Shown piece after piece: positions 1 through 13,053 of a stretch of 64,000 nucleotides of DNA. A program made the translations under genes and the position numbers. The stretch comes from Pithys albifrons albifrons (lineage: Eukaryota > Chordata > Aves > Passeriformes > Thamnophilidae), in assembly GCF_047495875.1 (NCBI RefSeq), contig NC_092466.1:19836561-19900560 (forward strand). Reading direction: 5' to 3'. The notes beneath the pieces were generated by a model. It made no database searches. It saw only the letters and a list, made by a program, of their open reading frames with translations, and was not told the DNA's origin. Numbering within the stretch: the first letter of the stretch is position 1; every line of letters starts with the position of its first letter.

Positions 1-815
1 GTTCTTGGACAGGATTGACCACAATGAATCTATGAAATATATTACATAAGACACTATAAAAACAAGGCTAAATTCCCATACACCAAAGGAATCAAACTGA
101 AAATGGACAAGCCTGCAAACAAGATGAAGCAAACTTGACACAAAACAGATATTTCACTGTGTACAAACAATAGCTCTTGGCTGATAAACGGAAGGAAGTT
201 TTAAGGTTGTTTGTATTGTCATGAAATCATGTCTTGCAGAATCACAGGTCTGCATCAAATGGTTGGGGATTTTCCGATTGCATGTGAGGGGACTGCAAAA
301 AAGATTTGTGAGATCTTATTTGCCATTTGCTACTGGAGTGATTTTGTTCTAGATCTCTATTTTCTAGTCTTGATAAAAACAGTGTAATCTTCTACGCCCC
401 TAAGAAAGCTTCTCTCTGTGTTGGCAAGGAAATGATAGAAGAATGTAATTAAGCAAAGATGACCCTAAAGTGAAATGTGGATGCTTTACAATATACAATG
501 TCCTTCCCACCAGCCACATGTGTTTGTCAGATGTTTACAGAATCTTCATTAACTAAGAGCTTTGCTAGATAACAGAAGCTGAAGCATGGCATCAATGACT
601 CTGATAAGGGCAAGTGTACGACCAATCTGCTTGACAACTGACAAGAGGCTGCGGTTTGAAGCAGACTGCAAAAAGAGCACAAGAAAGTCATTTGCAAAGA
701 GCATTCCAGTTGTTTGCCTGACATCTTCTTTTCTGTCTGTAATGAAACAAGACTGTTAATCAGCTAAAATACCCTTGTCCTCTTGTCTCTCCACCGGAAA
801 GCAAATACAGAAGAA
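1..815. other. 5' flank of GDF2, no gene seen
   Basis: AT-rich DNA upstream of the GDF2 start codon. Only short chance reading frames are present. A TATA-like TATAAAAA lies near 54-61, but it is over 700 bases from the start codon and no transcription start can be fixed. A pyrimidine-rich stretch followed by CAG just before 811 could be an acceptor for a non-coding first exon; I cannot decide this from sequence alone. Confidence 0.5.
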
Positions 816-1161
816 ATGCATTATTTTGGAGTATTAGCTGCACTCTCTGTTTTCAACATCATTGCTTGTTTGACAAGAGGCAAGCCTTTGGAAGACTGGG
901 GCAAGTTATCAGCTATGGGAAGGTCTGACGCACACTTTCATGATCCTGGGGAAGTAGAAGATGAGACCCATTATGACTTTAAATCTTTCCTGGAGAATAT
1001 GAAGACGGATTTACAAAGGAGTTTGAATTTGTCAAGAGTCCCCTCACAAGTGAAGACTAAAGAAGAACCACCACAGTTCATGATTGATTTATACAACAGA
1101 TATGCTGCAGACAAGTCCTCCATCCCTGCATCCAATATTGTAAGGAGCTTCAGTACTGAAG
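816..1161 (+). CDS. GDF2: GDF2 (BMP9) coding exon 1: signal peptide and start of prodomain
   Basis: Growth differentiation factor 2 is a secreted TGF-beta family ligand. In mammals it is made mainly by liver and signals through ALK1, BMPR2 and endoglin on endothelium. I chose the ATG at 816 because it opens a hydrophobic signal peptide (residues 1-22) ending before KPLEDWGK, which parallels the mature N-terminus known for the family. The upstream in-frame open stretch has no ATG. The exon carries the family segment NIVRSFS and ends at the donor AAG|GTAGGA, with one base left over (phase 1). It joins to 2773-3713, giving 1,287 coding bases and 428 residues, against 429 in human GDF2 from memory. 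The 1.6-kb intron and two-exon structure are typical of BMP-like ligands. Identity is clear; expression is not inferable here. Confidence 0.94.
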
Positions 1162-2772
1162 GTAGGACAAGACCTAAAAATGTGGACTAGAATTTTTAAA
1201 GAAGTACATGGACAGTTGATGCTCAGATTCTTTAGAAATGAAGCATTAAAATTTTGAATTTGCATTCTTGCTCTGTAGTTTCTTTCAATCTTTAAAAAAT
1301 ATAATTACCTTTCATTTTCTTCTTTGATATTTTCACTGTACGATATTCTCTTCTCAAACACTTTAGCTGAGATGATACACTGTATAGCAGAGTTTACATG
1401 AACCATGTTTCTTAACCCTAGAGATTTGAACTGAATTTTATGTTAGAATGCAAACTTTTGATCACCTATAATTGAGACATCAGTGCTAGAGAGCTCTTCT
1501 TTCCAGTGAGCTCTGTGCATATTTAAAAACTACAGCTAGCAACTGAGAAATATGTCTCTGATCCAAACAAGAAACAGCAGTGCTCCTCCAAAATTCTGAA
1601 TTACACAGAAAGATTTATATGAATATGGGTGGTCATGCTTGTCTCAACTTAAAAAGATCCCTATCTAAGTAACATTGCATAGATTTTTAAAAGCTGCATC
1701 AAAAGAAGCAGTAAAAAACTTAGACATAAATGTGATCCTTGTGATAAAAATGAAATGGAGAATCGAAGTTTCTGTTTTATGAAAAATAGACATAGACAGG
1801 TAACAGCACTATGGAAAACTCAAAATTTCCAAATTAGTGTCCCTAGTTCTGAAATGGAAAGAAACCTTGACAATATGACCTAGATTATAGTTTCCACATC
1901 TCACTCCCCTCTCTGACTGCTTTAGTGGGTAAATGCTCTGAAGAAGTGGCAGCAATAGCCAAATAAAATTGCCTTAACCCCAATCATGATTAAGCAACTA
2001 GTTTACACTGAGCATTAAAAAGACTGCAGAGATCATCTTTAAACATAACAGTCTGATCTTCCAGACAAATATCTGCCCCTCCAAAGACAGAGTTGCTGGT
2101 ACGGAACATAGATTTGCAGGCAATAGGCATATAACAAGCCCCCACAAATTCAGTGAGTCCAGCCTGGGAGTGGGACCTGGTATGTTTATCACCAAGTCCC
2201 AATTTAGCCAGACCCTGAAACTTCGATTTAGAGTTTTCAAAAAAATTTCTATTTCCCCAAAATCCCAGTAATCCAAGCTGCTTTCAAAGTTATCTGAAGA
2301 CAACAAAAGCCTCAGAGCAGGTAGTTCTTAAAGACACTTAAATTTGTATATGAGTGCAGTTCATCCAACATGATAATGAGTGGGAAATTCATAGGGGGTT
2401 TGAGGAATTCTTTGTGTAAAAATATCTTTAGCAAATTGCTAAATCTGAAAACCCTGCACATGACTTGTTTATGTACTTAATACTGACCAGCATCATCCAC
2501 AGTTTGCTCTAGGCAGCCTCTTTTTGCTCCCCTCCACACACTCACCTGGCTGCGCAATCTTGGTGAAATACTACCAACACCAGGGACCTCCATTTCACTT
2601 TTCACCCTCTGTCCTTGAAATGTGGCCAGAAGAGAGTTGTTGTTTGGTTTTTTTTAGTGCTGTGTCCCCATGCTCTTGTTTTACCTCCAAAATACATCCT
2701 GAGTCTTTTCAAATCAAGTTACTTGGACAGATAGGAAGCACTGTAACCACATGTTTTAATTTCCTATTGCAG
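1162..2772 (+). other. GDF2: GDF2 intron 1
   Basis: Intron of 1,611 bases running from GTAGGA to a pyrimidine-rich acceptor ending TTGCAG. Both ends fit the exon phases (phase 1). The reading frames inside it, for example minus-strand ones near 1990-2306, have no recognisable motifs. I see no mobile element or RNA gene. Confidence 0.85.
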
Positions 2773-3713
2773 ATGTTGTTTCTTTAGATTCACCAGAAGA
2801 AAATCCATTTCAGAAACACATTTTATTCTTCAACATCTCTATTCCACAATATGAGGAAATCACCAGAGCTGAACTGAGAATTTTTATCTCCTGTCACAGA
2901 GAAGTTGAGTCTCTCTCTAGGCTGGAAGGCACCATGGTCATTTATGATGTTCTAGATGATGGACACTGGGAAAACCCAGAAAGTACCAAATCTTTTGTTG
3001 TCTCTCACAATATCCAGAAGTGTGGTTGGGAGATGTTTGAAGTGTCCAGCGCTGTGAAAAGATGGGTCAGAGCAGACAAACTGAAGACTAAAAACAAGCT
3101 AGAGGTTGTTATGGAGAGTAAAGCTCTGGGTGGTTTCACTTGTGGGAAACTGGGTATCAGTGTTGCCCCTGACACTAAAAATCTGCCCCTGTTAATAGTG
3201 TTCTCCAATGACCGCAGCAATGGGACAAAAGAGACCAAAGTGGAGCTCCGTGAGATGATTGTTCATGAACAAGAAAGTGTGCTGAAGAAGTTAGGAAAGA
3301 ACAACACTTCATCTGAAGAGGAAGAACAGGGAGAGGAAAAGGCCATCGGTGGGCCCCACCAGCATTCCTCCAGAAGCAAGAGAAGCATCGGGGCCAACCA
3401 CTGCCGGAGAACCTCCCTTCATGTGAACTTTGAGGAGATTGGCTGGGATTCGTGGATCATTGCACCAAAAGATTATGAGGCTTTTGAGTGCAAAGGAGGT
3501 TGCTTCTTCCCTCTGACAGATAACGTTACTCCAACAAAACATGCTATTGTCCAAACTCTGGTGCATCTCCAAAACCCAAAGAAAGCCTCCAAGGCCTGTT
3601 GTGTTCCAACCAAACTGGATTCAATCTCCATTCTTTATAAGGATGATGCTGGTGTGCCTACTTTGATATATAACTATGAAGGGATGAAAGTGGCAGAATG
3701 TGGCTGCAGGTAG
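2773..3713 (+). CDS. GDF2: GDF2 (BMP9) coding exon 2: prodomain and mature cystine-knot ligand
   Basis: This terminal exon encodes most of the latency-like prodomain, the furin site and the whole mature ligand. The prodomain shows family segments such as [23 protein letters not shown] and [10 protein letters not shown]. The cleavage motif RSKR is at 3372-3383, preceded by an acidic, serine-rich linker. The mature chain begins at 3384 and has 109 residues (320-428). It contains the seven-cysteine knot pattern, with [27 protein letters not shown] and the terminal [14 protein letters not shown] and [10 protein letters not shown] closely match human BMP9, which separates it from BMP10 and GDF10. 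The stop TAG is at 3711-3713. The next gene, RBP3, is on the same strand 10 kb away, the same neighbour as in human. Confidence 0.97.
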
Positions 3714-3945
3714 CATACAAGCCAGAATCTCTAAGAATAAGAATACCTCCTTTTTCTGCTCTGTGTAAATCTGTACAATAGTGATGCAAATGAAACTCCT
3801 TGAAAACTAGGTTTGGAGCAGGGCATGGGGCTGGGTGTTGGTTTTGCTGCTTGTTTAAAGGAAAACTGTCATTTAAAGAATGGCAATCACTGTAAATAGC
3901 CAGCATTATATATCATAGCAAAGCAAATACTGGATTAAAATATTG
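3714..3945 (+). other. GDF2: GDF2 3' UTR with possible poly(A) signal
   Basis: Sequence after the stop codon. The variant signal ATTAAA occurs at 3934-3939, about 220 bases past the stop, followed by a GT-containing stretch. It is a reasonable but unproven end of the transcript; no canonical AATAAA is seen close by. Confidence 0.35.
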
Positions 3946-4983
3946 TGAGAGCAAATGAACTATGCATTATTTGCCAACAGTGATACAATTTGAATATCTT
4001 ATTTCAACCTTTCTGTTTAATCAATTCTGTTTAGGTCACAAAAGAAAGGATTTTCAATGGAGATTTAGGATGTCCTGCCAATGTTTAACAGCTATTGATA
4101 TCTAGTTCTCTCAGCCAACTGTCATATTTTCAACTTCTGCAAAACTCTGTAAATGGAATGTAGTCTGCATGATAAAGTCAGGAGTCTAAATCCAGGAAGC
4201 CTTTTCTCATATCAATATTCTCAAAGGCTTTTACAGGCAAATTATTTGCTCCTGTAAGTGGAGATTTGCAGTATTCAAAACAGAAGAGACTCTCGAGCTT
4301 ACTTTATTCCCAAGTTTCCTTCTGTGGGTAGCAGGTGCCTTAGTTTCAGCTTTCTTATCCTCAATGTCCCTATTTTTACCCCTTTATAGCACATACTTGA
4401 ATGATAAGAAGTGCAGCCTTCCGCTTCTAAGACACTGTTTTCTAGGAGGAACTGCAGCCCTTATCTCTGCACAAAGATAAGGAACCACTTCGACCTACTG
4501 CATATTCTTAGTATTTCTTTGGAAGAAATGATGTTCAGCCCTAGAAGCTGTATCCCAAGAGCAGTGGGGGTTAGCAGAGCTCAGCATGTTTGAAAAGCCC
4601 AGGCTAATTATTTAGAGGTCTAAAGATGCTGGAGTCTGACACAAGGTTCTTAATTTTTTTAATTTCTCCTTAGCAGAAACTCCATTTTACATACAAAATT
4701 CTTTCACCCCTTGGAAGGCTGGGAGAACCAGAAATTTTTGATCAGTGTTCTATGAGACTTATACTGCTGTATGAGAAATATAATATTATATGATATTTCT
4801 CCTGACCAGTTGTGTTTTCACTAAACAAGGATCCCATCTTTCATACAATTAAACTTCCTTTGATGATAATGAAGGTTTTACCTATAACAGGACAGACAAA
4901 TTGTCTTCTGTCTGTTGCAGGTGAGAGGTTTAAATTCTGTACAATGCCACCACAGTCCACCTCAATTCTACTGCTTAATCATC

Positions 4984-5039
<56 letters not shown>

Positions 5040-7512
5040 CATACAAATCCATCAGGGAACACTTTTGGACCAAAAGCACAACAAACTAGACACCCATTCA
5101 AAATGGTTAAGAATATTGATGAAGCAAAAATCTAAACAGTACCTTAATGTATGGAAGTAGGAAGATTTAAATCAATACATATGTTTTAAATTAGGATAGC
5201 CTGTGGGCAAGATGAATTCATTTGGCATGAACTGGTCAGCTTGAAATATAATATGTGGTTTATTTACTATTGTTAATTTAATACAGAGCAAACAGCAGGT
5301 GAGTGTGAACAGGGCAGTTATAATTCCATCAAGAGCTGCTGGTTACCTCTCAAACCATGAGCACAAAGCACGATTCACCAGGATTCTTGAACTGATTTAT
5401 AGTATTTTTTTTTAGAACTGGTCTGCAATTGGATCACATCTGAGATCTGGGTCCATGCAAACTCCATCCATCCATAGCTGCAGGTCATTAACCTCTTAAA
5501 CTTCCCATGGAAGTAATAATTTTACCACTCCCCACTGGTTTCAGTCGTGTAAGAGTCATGTCTTCCTCCTGTCAGAACCCTCTGCATTCTCTCACTATTT
5601 TGTTCATGTCTCCTAAGCTCCTGACATTTTGCTCCTGACAACTTCTCTTAATCAAATGGCAGAAACTACCAAACAAGCAGTTGGTGTGATCACATTAGGA
5701 AAGCTATTCACCTTTGCATCAAGGTAATTGTAGCTGTGTGCCCTTCAGTCATCTACACACAAAGTCCTAGATATATTCTGACTTCACCGAATACAGGACT
5801 TCATCCATCATTAAAGGAAAAAATGGGGAAGGGGAAAAGACCAGTTCTCACATCATCATAGACAGAAATTCTCAAAAATCTTTCTTTTTTCACATTCTGA
5901 ATTCAAACATTGTTCTTTATTTCCCAAGCTTATTTTGAGGGGGGAAAAAAGGATCCAAAGCCACTTTTGGTTCAAAACTTCAGATCCTTGCTATGCTATC
6001 AGAGTTCCAGAGGAACTCTACAGATCCCATCCCAAAACTAGATTATAAGTTGTTTTTGTATTTTAATTTAAAAAGTCAGTTGAGCTTCCAGTCAGCTTTA
6101 ATGATCACATTCCCATTGGCTTAGCATTTTGGTTGGTATGGTAGTAAAATGAAACATGAATCTTTCCATAAGATAATGAACAAGGTCAAGAAGAAATGAG
6201 AACTCCATAGTGGCTACAGCTGCTACTACCTTCAGCATGGTTGAAGTGTGTGTCAAATTGATGTTCGGTTTTACATTTAGTGACTTGATTTATGTAGTTT
6301 TGCACATTCAACTTTAAATAATTATTTGAGCTCCCTCATGTTTCAACTGCTTTGGGATGTAACAAATCAGCCAGGTGGTCAACGCAGTACTAGAGGATAT
6401 ACAAGTTGCAAAGAGCAGGGAAGCACCTTGCCCCCTGCTTCAAGCTGTGTCCCAGTGGACACTGAAAAACCTCCTCTCATCATGGGATTATCAATGTCGA
6501 CAAGCAGCTTACTGCTACTGAGGAGCAGGCTGGGGTTTGTGCACTCTTCAGCAGGTGCACAGTTAAAACTCATTTGGTTAACATAAACATGTGGCTGATG
6601 CATGCCCTCCTTCTCAGGCCCATTAGCTCTCTGTGTAAGTCCCGTAACATTGGAATCACCTGCTGACTCCACAGCCAATTTTAAGGCTAACCTATAGCAC
6701 TTCAGTCTGTATAGATAAACATGATAAGCTGGTGGAAGCTGTTCGGGGCTATTTTCAACTAGTTTCATACCTTGTCTGTGTACACAGCAGGCACAGTGTT
6801 CTCTGATCTCATCCACTCCTCCATGCCTTGTCCCAACACAGAAGAACAGCTGATGCAACTTAACAACACAATATCAGCAATCACTGAAAATACAACCATC
6901 TCCATTTTCACTATTCTTTTCCACAGGTGAAGATGCAATAGCCTAGTGGAAATCTGGAGGTGTTTGGCTGTTATCTGCCCAAATGGTTTTACACTGTAAA
7001 GATTCTGACAATATAGAAATACTATGCTAGAATTAACAATTCCTGATATTCAGAATAAGAGGTTTCAGATGGCCCCTCAAGGAGATTCATTTCAGGCACA
7101 ACTGTGCCCTTACACAGGTAACTCTGCTCCCAGACCACAGCTGATTCTACTTTTCAGCCTCCTCAGAGCCTGGCTATCATCACATAGGTCATGCACACAG
7201 GTGCATGGCCATGCACCATGCAGATCCAGGTGGGCACTCACTGTGAGCTCCTGGAAGTATCAATACTTTGCTGTAGCTCCTCATAGGCAGCACTGAGTCA
7301 TTTTTTTTATTGCAGAGTTGCAAGGTGCAATTAAGAACACAGAACAAGCTAGCAAGGCCAACAATTAGTACATGAGCAATGTCTGTGAGGCAAGACCTTG
7401 TCCTCAGACTGCATAACTGCTCCACATCCCCTCTGGCTGCTCTGAACAGCTAACAGAACATTGCATGTGACTACTAACCACATCCTTTCTCCTGTGTTAA
7501 CTACCCGACATA
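3946..7512. other. Intergenic DNA between GDF2 and RBP3, proximal part
   Basis: AT-rich non-coding DNA holding the (CA)n run described separately. A 480-base open frame on the minus strand at 6379-6858 has no motif I recognise and no splice context. Nothing else supports a gene. Confidence 0.6.
4987..5037. repeat. (CA)n microsatellite
   Basis: About 25 uninterrupted CA dinucleotides. The histidine/threonine runs in overlapping reading frames are translations of this repeat and not proteins. It is likely length-polymorphic. Confidence 0.97.
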
Positions 7513-7517
7513 CCATT
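7513..7517. repeat. Target-site duplication (left copy) of solo LTR
   Basis: CCATT directly before the LTR terminus TGTTGTG. The identical CCATT sits directly after the other terminus at 8568-8572. Five-base duplications are usual for several retroviral integrases. Confidence 0.75.
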
Positions 7518-8567
7518 TGTTGTGTTTAGCAGAATCAAAAACAGGGCAGTATAGGGGGAGCCCCTTATACCGAGCTGTACTGTGGACTGACACTCAGAAG
7601 AGCTCAGGCACAGCAGACATCAGAACGCTTGATCAGAAGGCTCACAACTTAGGGAGTTTATTCAAGATAGGTTAACATACAGATCTTCACAGCTCATAGT
7701 AAAAGTAGATAATTCCTAGAAGTTCCTATTACATCATCTCACATCCTAGTAGATCTAACTCTCACGCAGTAAGAAGCACACTTGATATGCATTCTCACAT
7801 CCAGCATGCTACCACATAATTGGTTAACCAATTCACCTTACATATACCACAGCCTCTCACTGGTCACAAGCCACCACACATACTCCAGGTAGCTCTGTTC
7901 TCTTTAAGGTAGAACTTCATACAGCTTTCCTTAAGGGATGCACTTACACTCACCCCTACAGGGCAGGTCCCTCCTTGGTCTCTACAGTGTGCAGGACCCA
8001 GAGCTCTGCCCTCCATCTGCCAGGTGGGAAGCTCTGCCTGCCTGGGGTGCAAACCTCCTCTGTGCCATCCCGGCTCTGACTGGGGACCACAATCCACCTC
8101 AGAGCCTTATTTTGGCCTCTCTGCAGCTTTCAGTGTTTCCTCCAAGCCCTGCCTTGATGCCACCTCCAGGCTGCGGCAAGCTGCTATGCCAGCTTGGTTC
8201 CATACACTATAGCCACCTCCACACATTTTCATACTCTCCCTCCCATAGTACTTTAAAACCTCTCAGCATAAATGTGTCTCCAGTCACCTCACTCTGGGCT
8301 GCCCACAGCCTTTTTTGCCCTCTCAGTGTCTCCAAGCTGCCGAGCTGCCTTGGCTGCTGCTTCCAGGCTGCCTCAGGAACCTGTCATCCCCCTGGGCTGA
8401 ACCTATTTCTTTTTTGTCATCTCCCTTAAAACTTCTGCTGGACCACGAGTCATTATTGAGCTAAAAGACTCACAGGAGAATGGCTTCAGTGTAGCCCCAG
8501 CAAATCGATTGCCTCGAGTCAGTCCCCATACTGAAGTGTATGGTTTGGCTGGAGCCTGACACATCCA
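7518..8567 (-). mobile_element. Solo LTR of an endogenous retrovirus (1,050 bp)
   Basis: The element has TG...CA termini. On the minus strand it begins TGGATGTGTCAGG and ends CTAAACACAACA, and it is bounded on both sides by the same 5-bp sequence, CCATT on the plus strand. On the minus strand a canonical AATAAA lies at 7662-7657, leaving about 140 bases to the 3' end, which is a credible R/U5 length. No gag, pol or env is adjacent, so this looks like a solo LTR left after recombination between two LTRs. Its GC content is higher than the flanks. The open frame at 7938-8429 lies inside it and is not a host gene. The exact ERV family is not identified. Confidence 0.78.
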
Positions 8568-8572
8568 CCATT
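8568..8572. repeat. Target-site duplication (right copy) of solo LTR
   Basis: CCATT, a perfect match to 7513-7517, marking the right integration boundary. Confidence 0.75.
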
Positions 8573-10674
8573 AAGGGGAGTATTAACAGAAAATCAAAAA
8601 TCCATCACATTTTGAATTTAAGTTTTTCTTGTTATAAATGTAATAATTAAAAACCACAGACTGCTATTTCCATTTTCATAAAATGGAAGGATTTCAGTAT
8701 TAAAAAATGTGGAAGAAAACTTCCAACAGCTTTAATTTTAATCTATACAGGTTTGTATAGCGTAAACCTGTAGAGTATATCCCTGGCAAACCCAGGTATA
8801 AAAATCTAACATTACTTCTTTTGGCATGGGAATTATAAAGGAATCTAAGTTTGATATTCATTATTTTTATTTCCAAGGGGCCTAGAAAGCCTATTCAGGA
8901 ACAAGGTTTCCTTTGTACCAAACAGTACAAGAACAGAACAGAAAAGACGGCCTTAGACCATACCTATGCAATTCAGTCATGCCTGTCACAGACAGCCATG
9001 AAGTAGTACTGACCCAGACTTGTACATCTATAAAAGGCATTGAAGATTTGTCTAGAAATACTTACTGAAGTCCTGGAAGCATTAAATATTTTATTAGCAT
9101 AGTCCTTTTCTTGAGCTAATAAACCCTGCCTCCCAGTATTTAGAAGCCAGGTACCACTTTTACATTAATCCTAATTACTATATATAATTTAAAATATGGC
9201 TGTATTAGGAGGCTCTGCTAAAACCAAAAGTAGTTTATTTCCAAATTTCACCTTTATCCCCTTGGCACCTCTGCCAGTGAAAAAGGTGCTCTGGCTGCCA
9301 CCTTCAGATGAACCTTCTGCTACTGTGTTTTATCAGTGGCCAAATGCCTACGTGAGTCTCATGAGAGAATGGTGAAATCAGCTGCAGATGAGAACTGGGC
9401 AGTATTGGAGCAAAATAAGTAAAGAAAAAAATAAACAACAAAACGTTTAATCTTGCTCTTAACGAAGATTTTCAGCATGTGATCTGAGTGATGCAGACCA
9501 TGCACACAGACTACTCTGGGACAGATAAAAAAATACCTCTTTTTAGGGTATGTGGGAAGTTCATACCCACAGGAAGTCAGAAAATGAAATACTTGTGGAC
9601 AGATTTTAAAGGATCATAAAGTTTTATGAGTTATAAAAGGTAAATCTGGGCCTGAGCTATTTAGTTCTGCTCAAAAATAAAATCAAAATAAGACTTTGGC
9701 TTGGGTTATACTAGAAATGAGAACTGGTGGTAGAGTTACATTTTGGATCTGAGTACTCATAGTTCAATGAACAGTCTTGCATTAAACAACATGTTTGATA
9801 AAAATTTAAGCTATGTGTGTCCTGAAATAATTAATTAAATAGTCACTCTCCAAAACTCGAATAATTCCCACCACACAAGAAAGGATTCTTACCTTCTAAC
9901 ACCATCTATAAAGAATTACCCACACAGCAGTGAATGTTACATGTCATATTGAATTCAGAGCAAGAGAAATAGATCACTGAACAGATCCAGTGTGGAAAAA
10001 ATGCTTCTTTCCACTGTCCTAGCATTTTAAGGTATGCATGTTGGAAAAACAATTTATTTTACATTGACATTGTAAAGCTGTTCTTTTCTGCATGGTAATG
10101 ATAAAACACCTGAGGACGACTATGTATCTGACCTGAGGAATAAACTGAGCTGTATAGTGCTGCCATATCTAATCATAATTCTGTATATATTCCACAAAAT
10201 CTTTGCTTCAAAAGAACCCCAGCTACAGTTTCCAGCTCTGATATGAAAAATTTTAGACTGTGATAAAATGCACAAAAAATGTCAGAAAAACAGAGAAAAA
10301 TTTCTTTTTTTCTAAGTCTTATGATTTTACAACACCCATAGGCAAGAAAGTGCCATTTTGTGATAGCCTCCACATAAGGCCTCACTGGAGAAGAATATTG
10401 TGAATCTGTAGAAATGCTTCCTTAAATGCTAGGACAAAAAATTGTCTTGCAAAGAGTTTAGCAGTGGATATACAGATCTCATTTTGATATGGAAGGTAAG
10501 TATTTGAGACATACCCTGATTAAAAATGCTCATTTTCTGCTTGTTCCTGTCTCCTTTCTATGATCTTCATTGCCGTTCATCTATGCCTGTTCCATTCAGA
10601 GTAAGATGAGGTTACTGTTGACTCCTTGTATATAACATCTGTAACATCCTGTTCACACACTGTTCACCTCTTTG

Positions 10675-10820
10675 CACAGCGAGTTAAAAGTGTGGAGATT
10701 TGAGTAATGTTCTGTCATTTCAAGTTACAATAAATTCTATTCGAAAACACAGTGAGTTAAAAGTGTGGTGATCTGAGTAATGTTTTGTCATTTCAAGTTA
10801 CAATAAATTCTATCCGAAAA
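10675..10820. repeat. 73-bp tandem duplication, two copies
   Basis: Copy 1 (10675-10747) and copy 2 (10748-10820) are direct repeats that differ at only a handful of positions. Each copy contains TCATTTCAAGTTACAATAAA. The copies abut exactly, so this is a local duplication and not two element insertions. Confidence 0.93.
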
Positions 10821-13041
10821 GAAAAAAGTGGCATAGAGTACAGTGAAAAAGAAGGCATTTTAAAAATTTTTTTCTTTTAAGATTTGCTGTGATTTAAACA
10901 GCAAAATGAAATTTGTTCCAAGAAATCCAGAAAATATGAATTTCTTCAATTTCTATGGCAAATAATTTAACCTTATTTCCACCATTATCCTGCACTTGCT
11001 AAATAGTTTCATATAAATATGGATCCATTATGTACTATGTACTGAAACATTAAAAAAGAATGTACTGTAGTCCATAATCATGCAATGTCATTCTTTTTTT
11101 CTGGGGCAGAAAGCTGTAGGCTTAAAGCCACTCTACAGACAGTCAGAAATAGAGATCCATCCTGACATGCTCTTAGGGATATGAATTATTGTACTTTTAA
11201 TCCCAATTCCTGTCACAATGGGTCCACTTTGTTTCTTGGCTTCTGGGCATGCCCTTCCTCCAGCACCCAGCAGGAGTAAAAGAAAAGAAGAAAGAAGAAA
11301 CAAAGAGGGGACCCATTGAACAATCCAACACACCAGCCCAGGAGGCAAAATATCTAACCCGTCCATGTGTACACATTTTTACTTCATTGTTTTAGATCAT
11401 ACATATTTTTTCCCTCTTTTTACTCTTGGTTACCATCGTAACAAAATTAGTTAATCTATATCTGCATTTTCAAATTAATTGAAAGGGGTTGGAATACACA
11501 AAAACCTGCAAATAATATTACAAGGCTGAGCAGTCCAAAGTGGGAAATGCCAGAATTAAGATTATGTATGTACCATCTCCCTCTTGGTCATATGCATTAA
11601 TCACACAACCACAGCTCATAATATATGTACTTCAAAATGTTTTTATTTTCTTCCACCTTGTTCAGTGCACAGAGCTCAAGGCACTTAAGAATTCAGTTGG
11701 GCATTTAAGAAGTACAACACCTTTTTTATTGAACTGATTGTCTTACTGTACACTACGGTGTGTGTGATTATTCCTGTGGTGACAGAATTTAGAAACACTA
11801 CCAGAGGCTGGAAGTAAAGGTAGGTTAAGTGGTAGACATTAATGTAGCAAGAGAGACCGCTTGCCCCAAAAACTTTTCAAGCTAGACAAACAGAAGAGCC
11901 AGGGGCTAGAAAAGCAGTAGAAATAGATTTGCCCAGGATCCTGTCCACTTACAGGCCACATGAGGAATTAATGCAGCTCTGGCAATAAATCCTGTAGCTC
12001 TAAAGGCAATTTCTGGACAGAGTATGGTTATGCTGGAGAGGTTGGTTTTTTTTTACCTACCTTCGCCCTGTAGTGCTGGAGTATTCATTGCAGGAAGAAA
12101 GCAAGAAGAGCAATTCAAATTGGTGACAATGCCCTGGAGTTAGGTCTGTAATGGATGTCACACATTGTACAATATAGATACTCTCTGAAATTAAGAAGAC
12201 ACAAGAGACGTGATTCTCACTGCTTCTTTACCAGTGAGGCACACAGGATGTTGCTGTGGCACACTTGGAGCTTAATGACTTACTTGTACATTATCAGCAA
12301 CAATTTAAACTGTACCTTAAGCCCCTCCTTTGATGAGGGAAGTGGCAACATTTTTTAAACTAGGGATTTTTACAGATGGTAGCACAGACTGGTTGCCAGA
12401 GATGCCTGCGATTACACTGTCAAATTTTATATCTTTTGCCATACAGCACTCCTTTCTCTAATGGACACTTAGAACAATTTAATTGCTCCCTTTGATGGAT
12501 TTGCATTTGTACATTTACATATACACAGATGCAAATCAACCACCGGATGAAATAGTACCTGCATATAAACATGAGGCTATTCCTATACAGACACGTTAAA
12601 CAAGGAAACTTCACAAACTCCCTTATTACTACAGCTGAATGACCCAGAAAGAGGACTGTGCTAAACTTTGTTCATGTGAGTGGCAGGCTTCATTCAAGAC
12701 AATCACACTTGACAGCAACAGAGTGCACCCAGCCAAGGTTAGACCATCTTTAGACTCTTCCCTCCACATGTAGCAACATTTTGACAGCAGTACGAAAATG
12801 TGCTCTTCCTAGATTCCCGAGTCTATGATTGTCACTATCTCCAGCAAACAGAATTGCTGGGTTAGCAACTCATTTCAGACTTAAAGCCAAGAATCTGTTC
12901 TATTAAGTCTTCGACAAGTCATACTGGAGTTCAGAATGAGTACAGCCTGCAGCTGCATCCCACGTATTCTGATCCTCTTTCAAATTCCTAATACAATAGG
13001 GTCTCAGATACATTGTGAGCAGAGGAAAACACCCCCACAAC

Positions 13042-13053
13042 ACCCCCCCCCCC
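13042..13053. repeat. Poly-C run
   Basis: About a dozen consecutive C within a C/A-rich stretch starting near 13027. It is low-complexity sequence and prone to sequencing-length error. Confidence 0.8.

Noticed and set aside
4812..5160. Two overlapping open frames with His-Thr repeats
   Set aside because: The repeats are translations of the (CA)n microsatellite in two frames.
7938..8429. 163-codon plus-strand open frame
   Set aside because: It lies wholly inside the solo LTR, antisense to it, and has no recognisable domain. It is explained by the higher GC content of the element.
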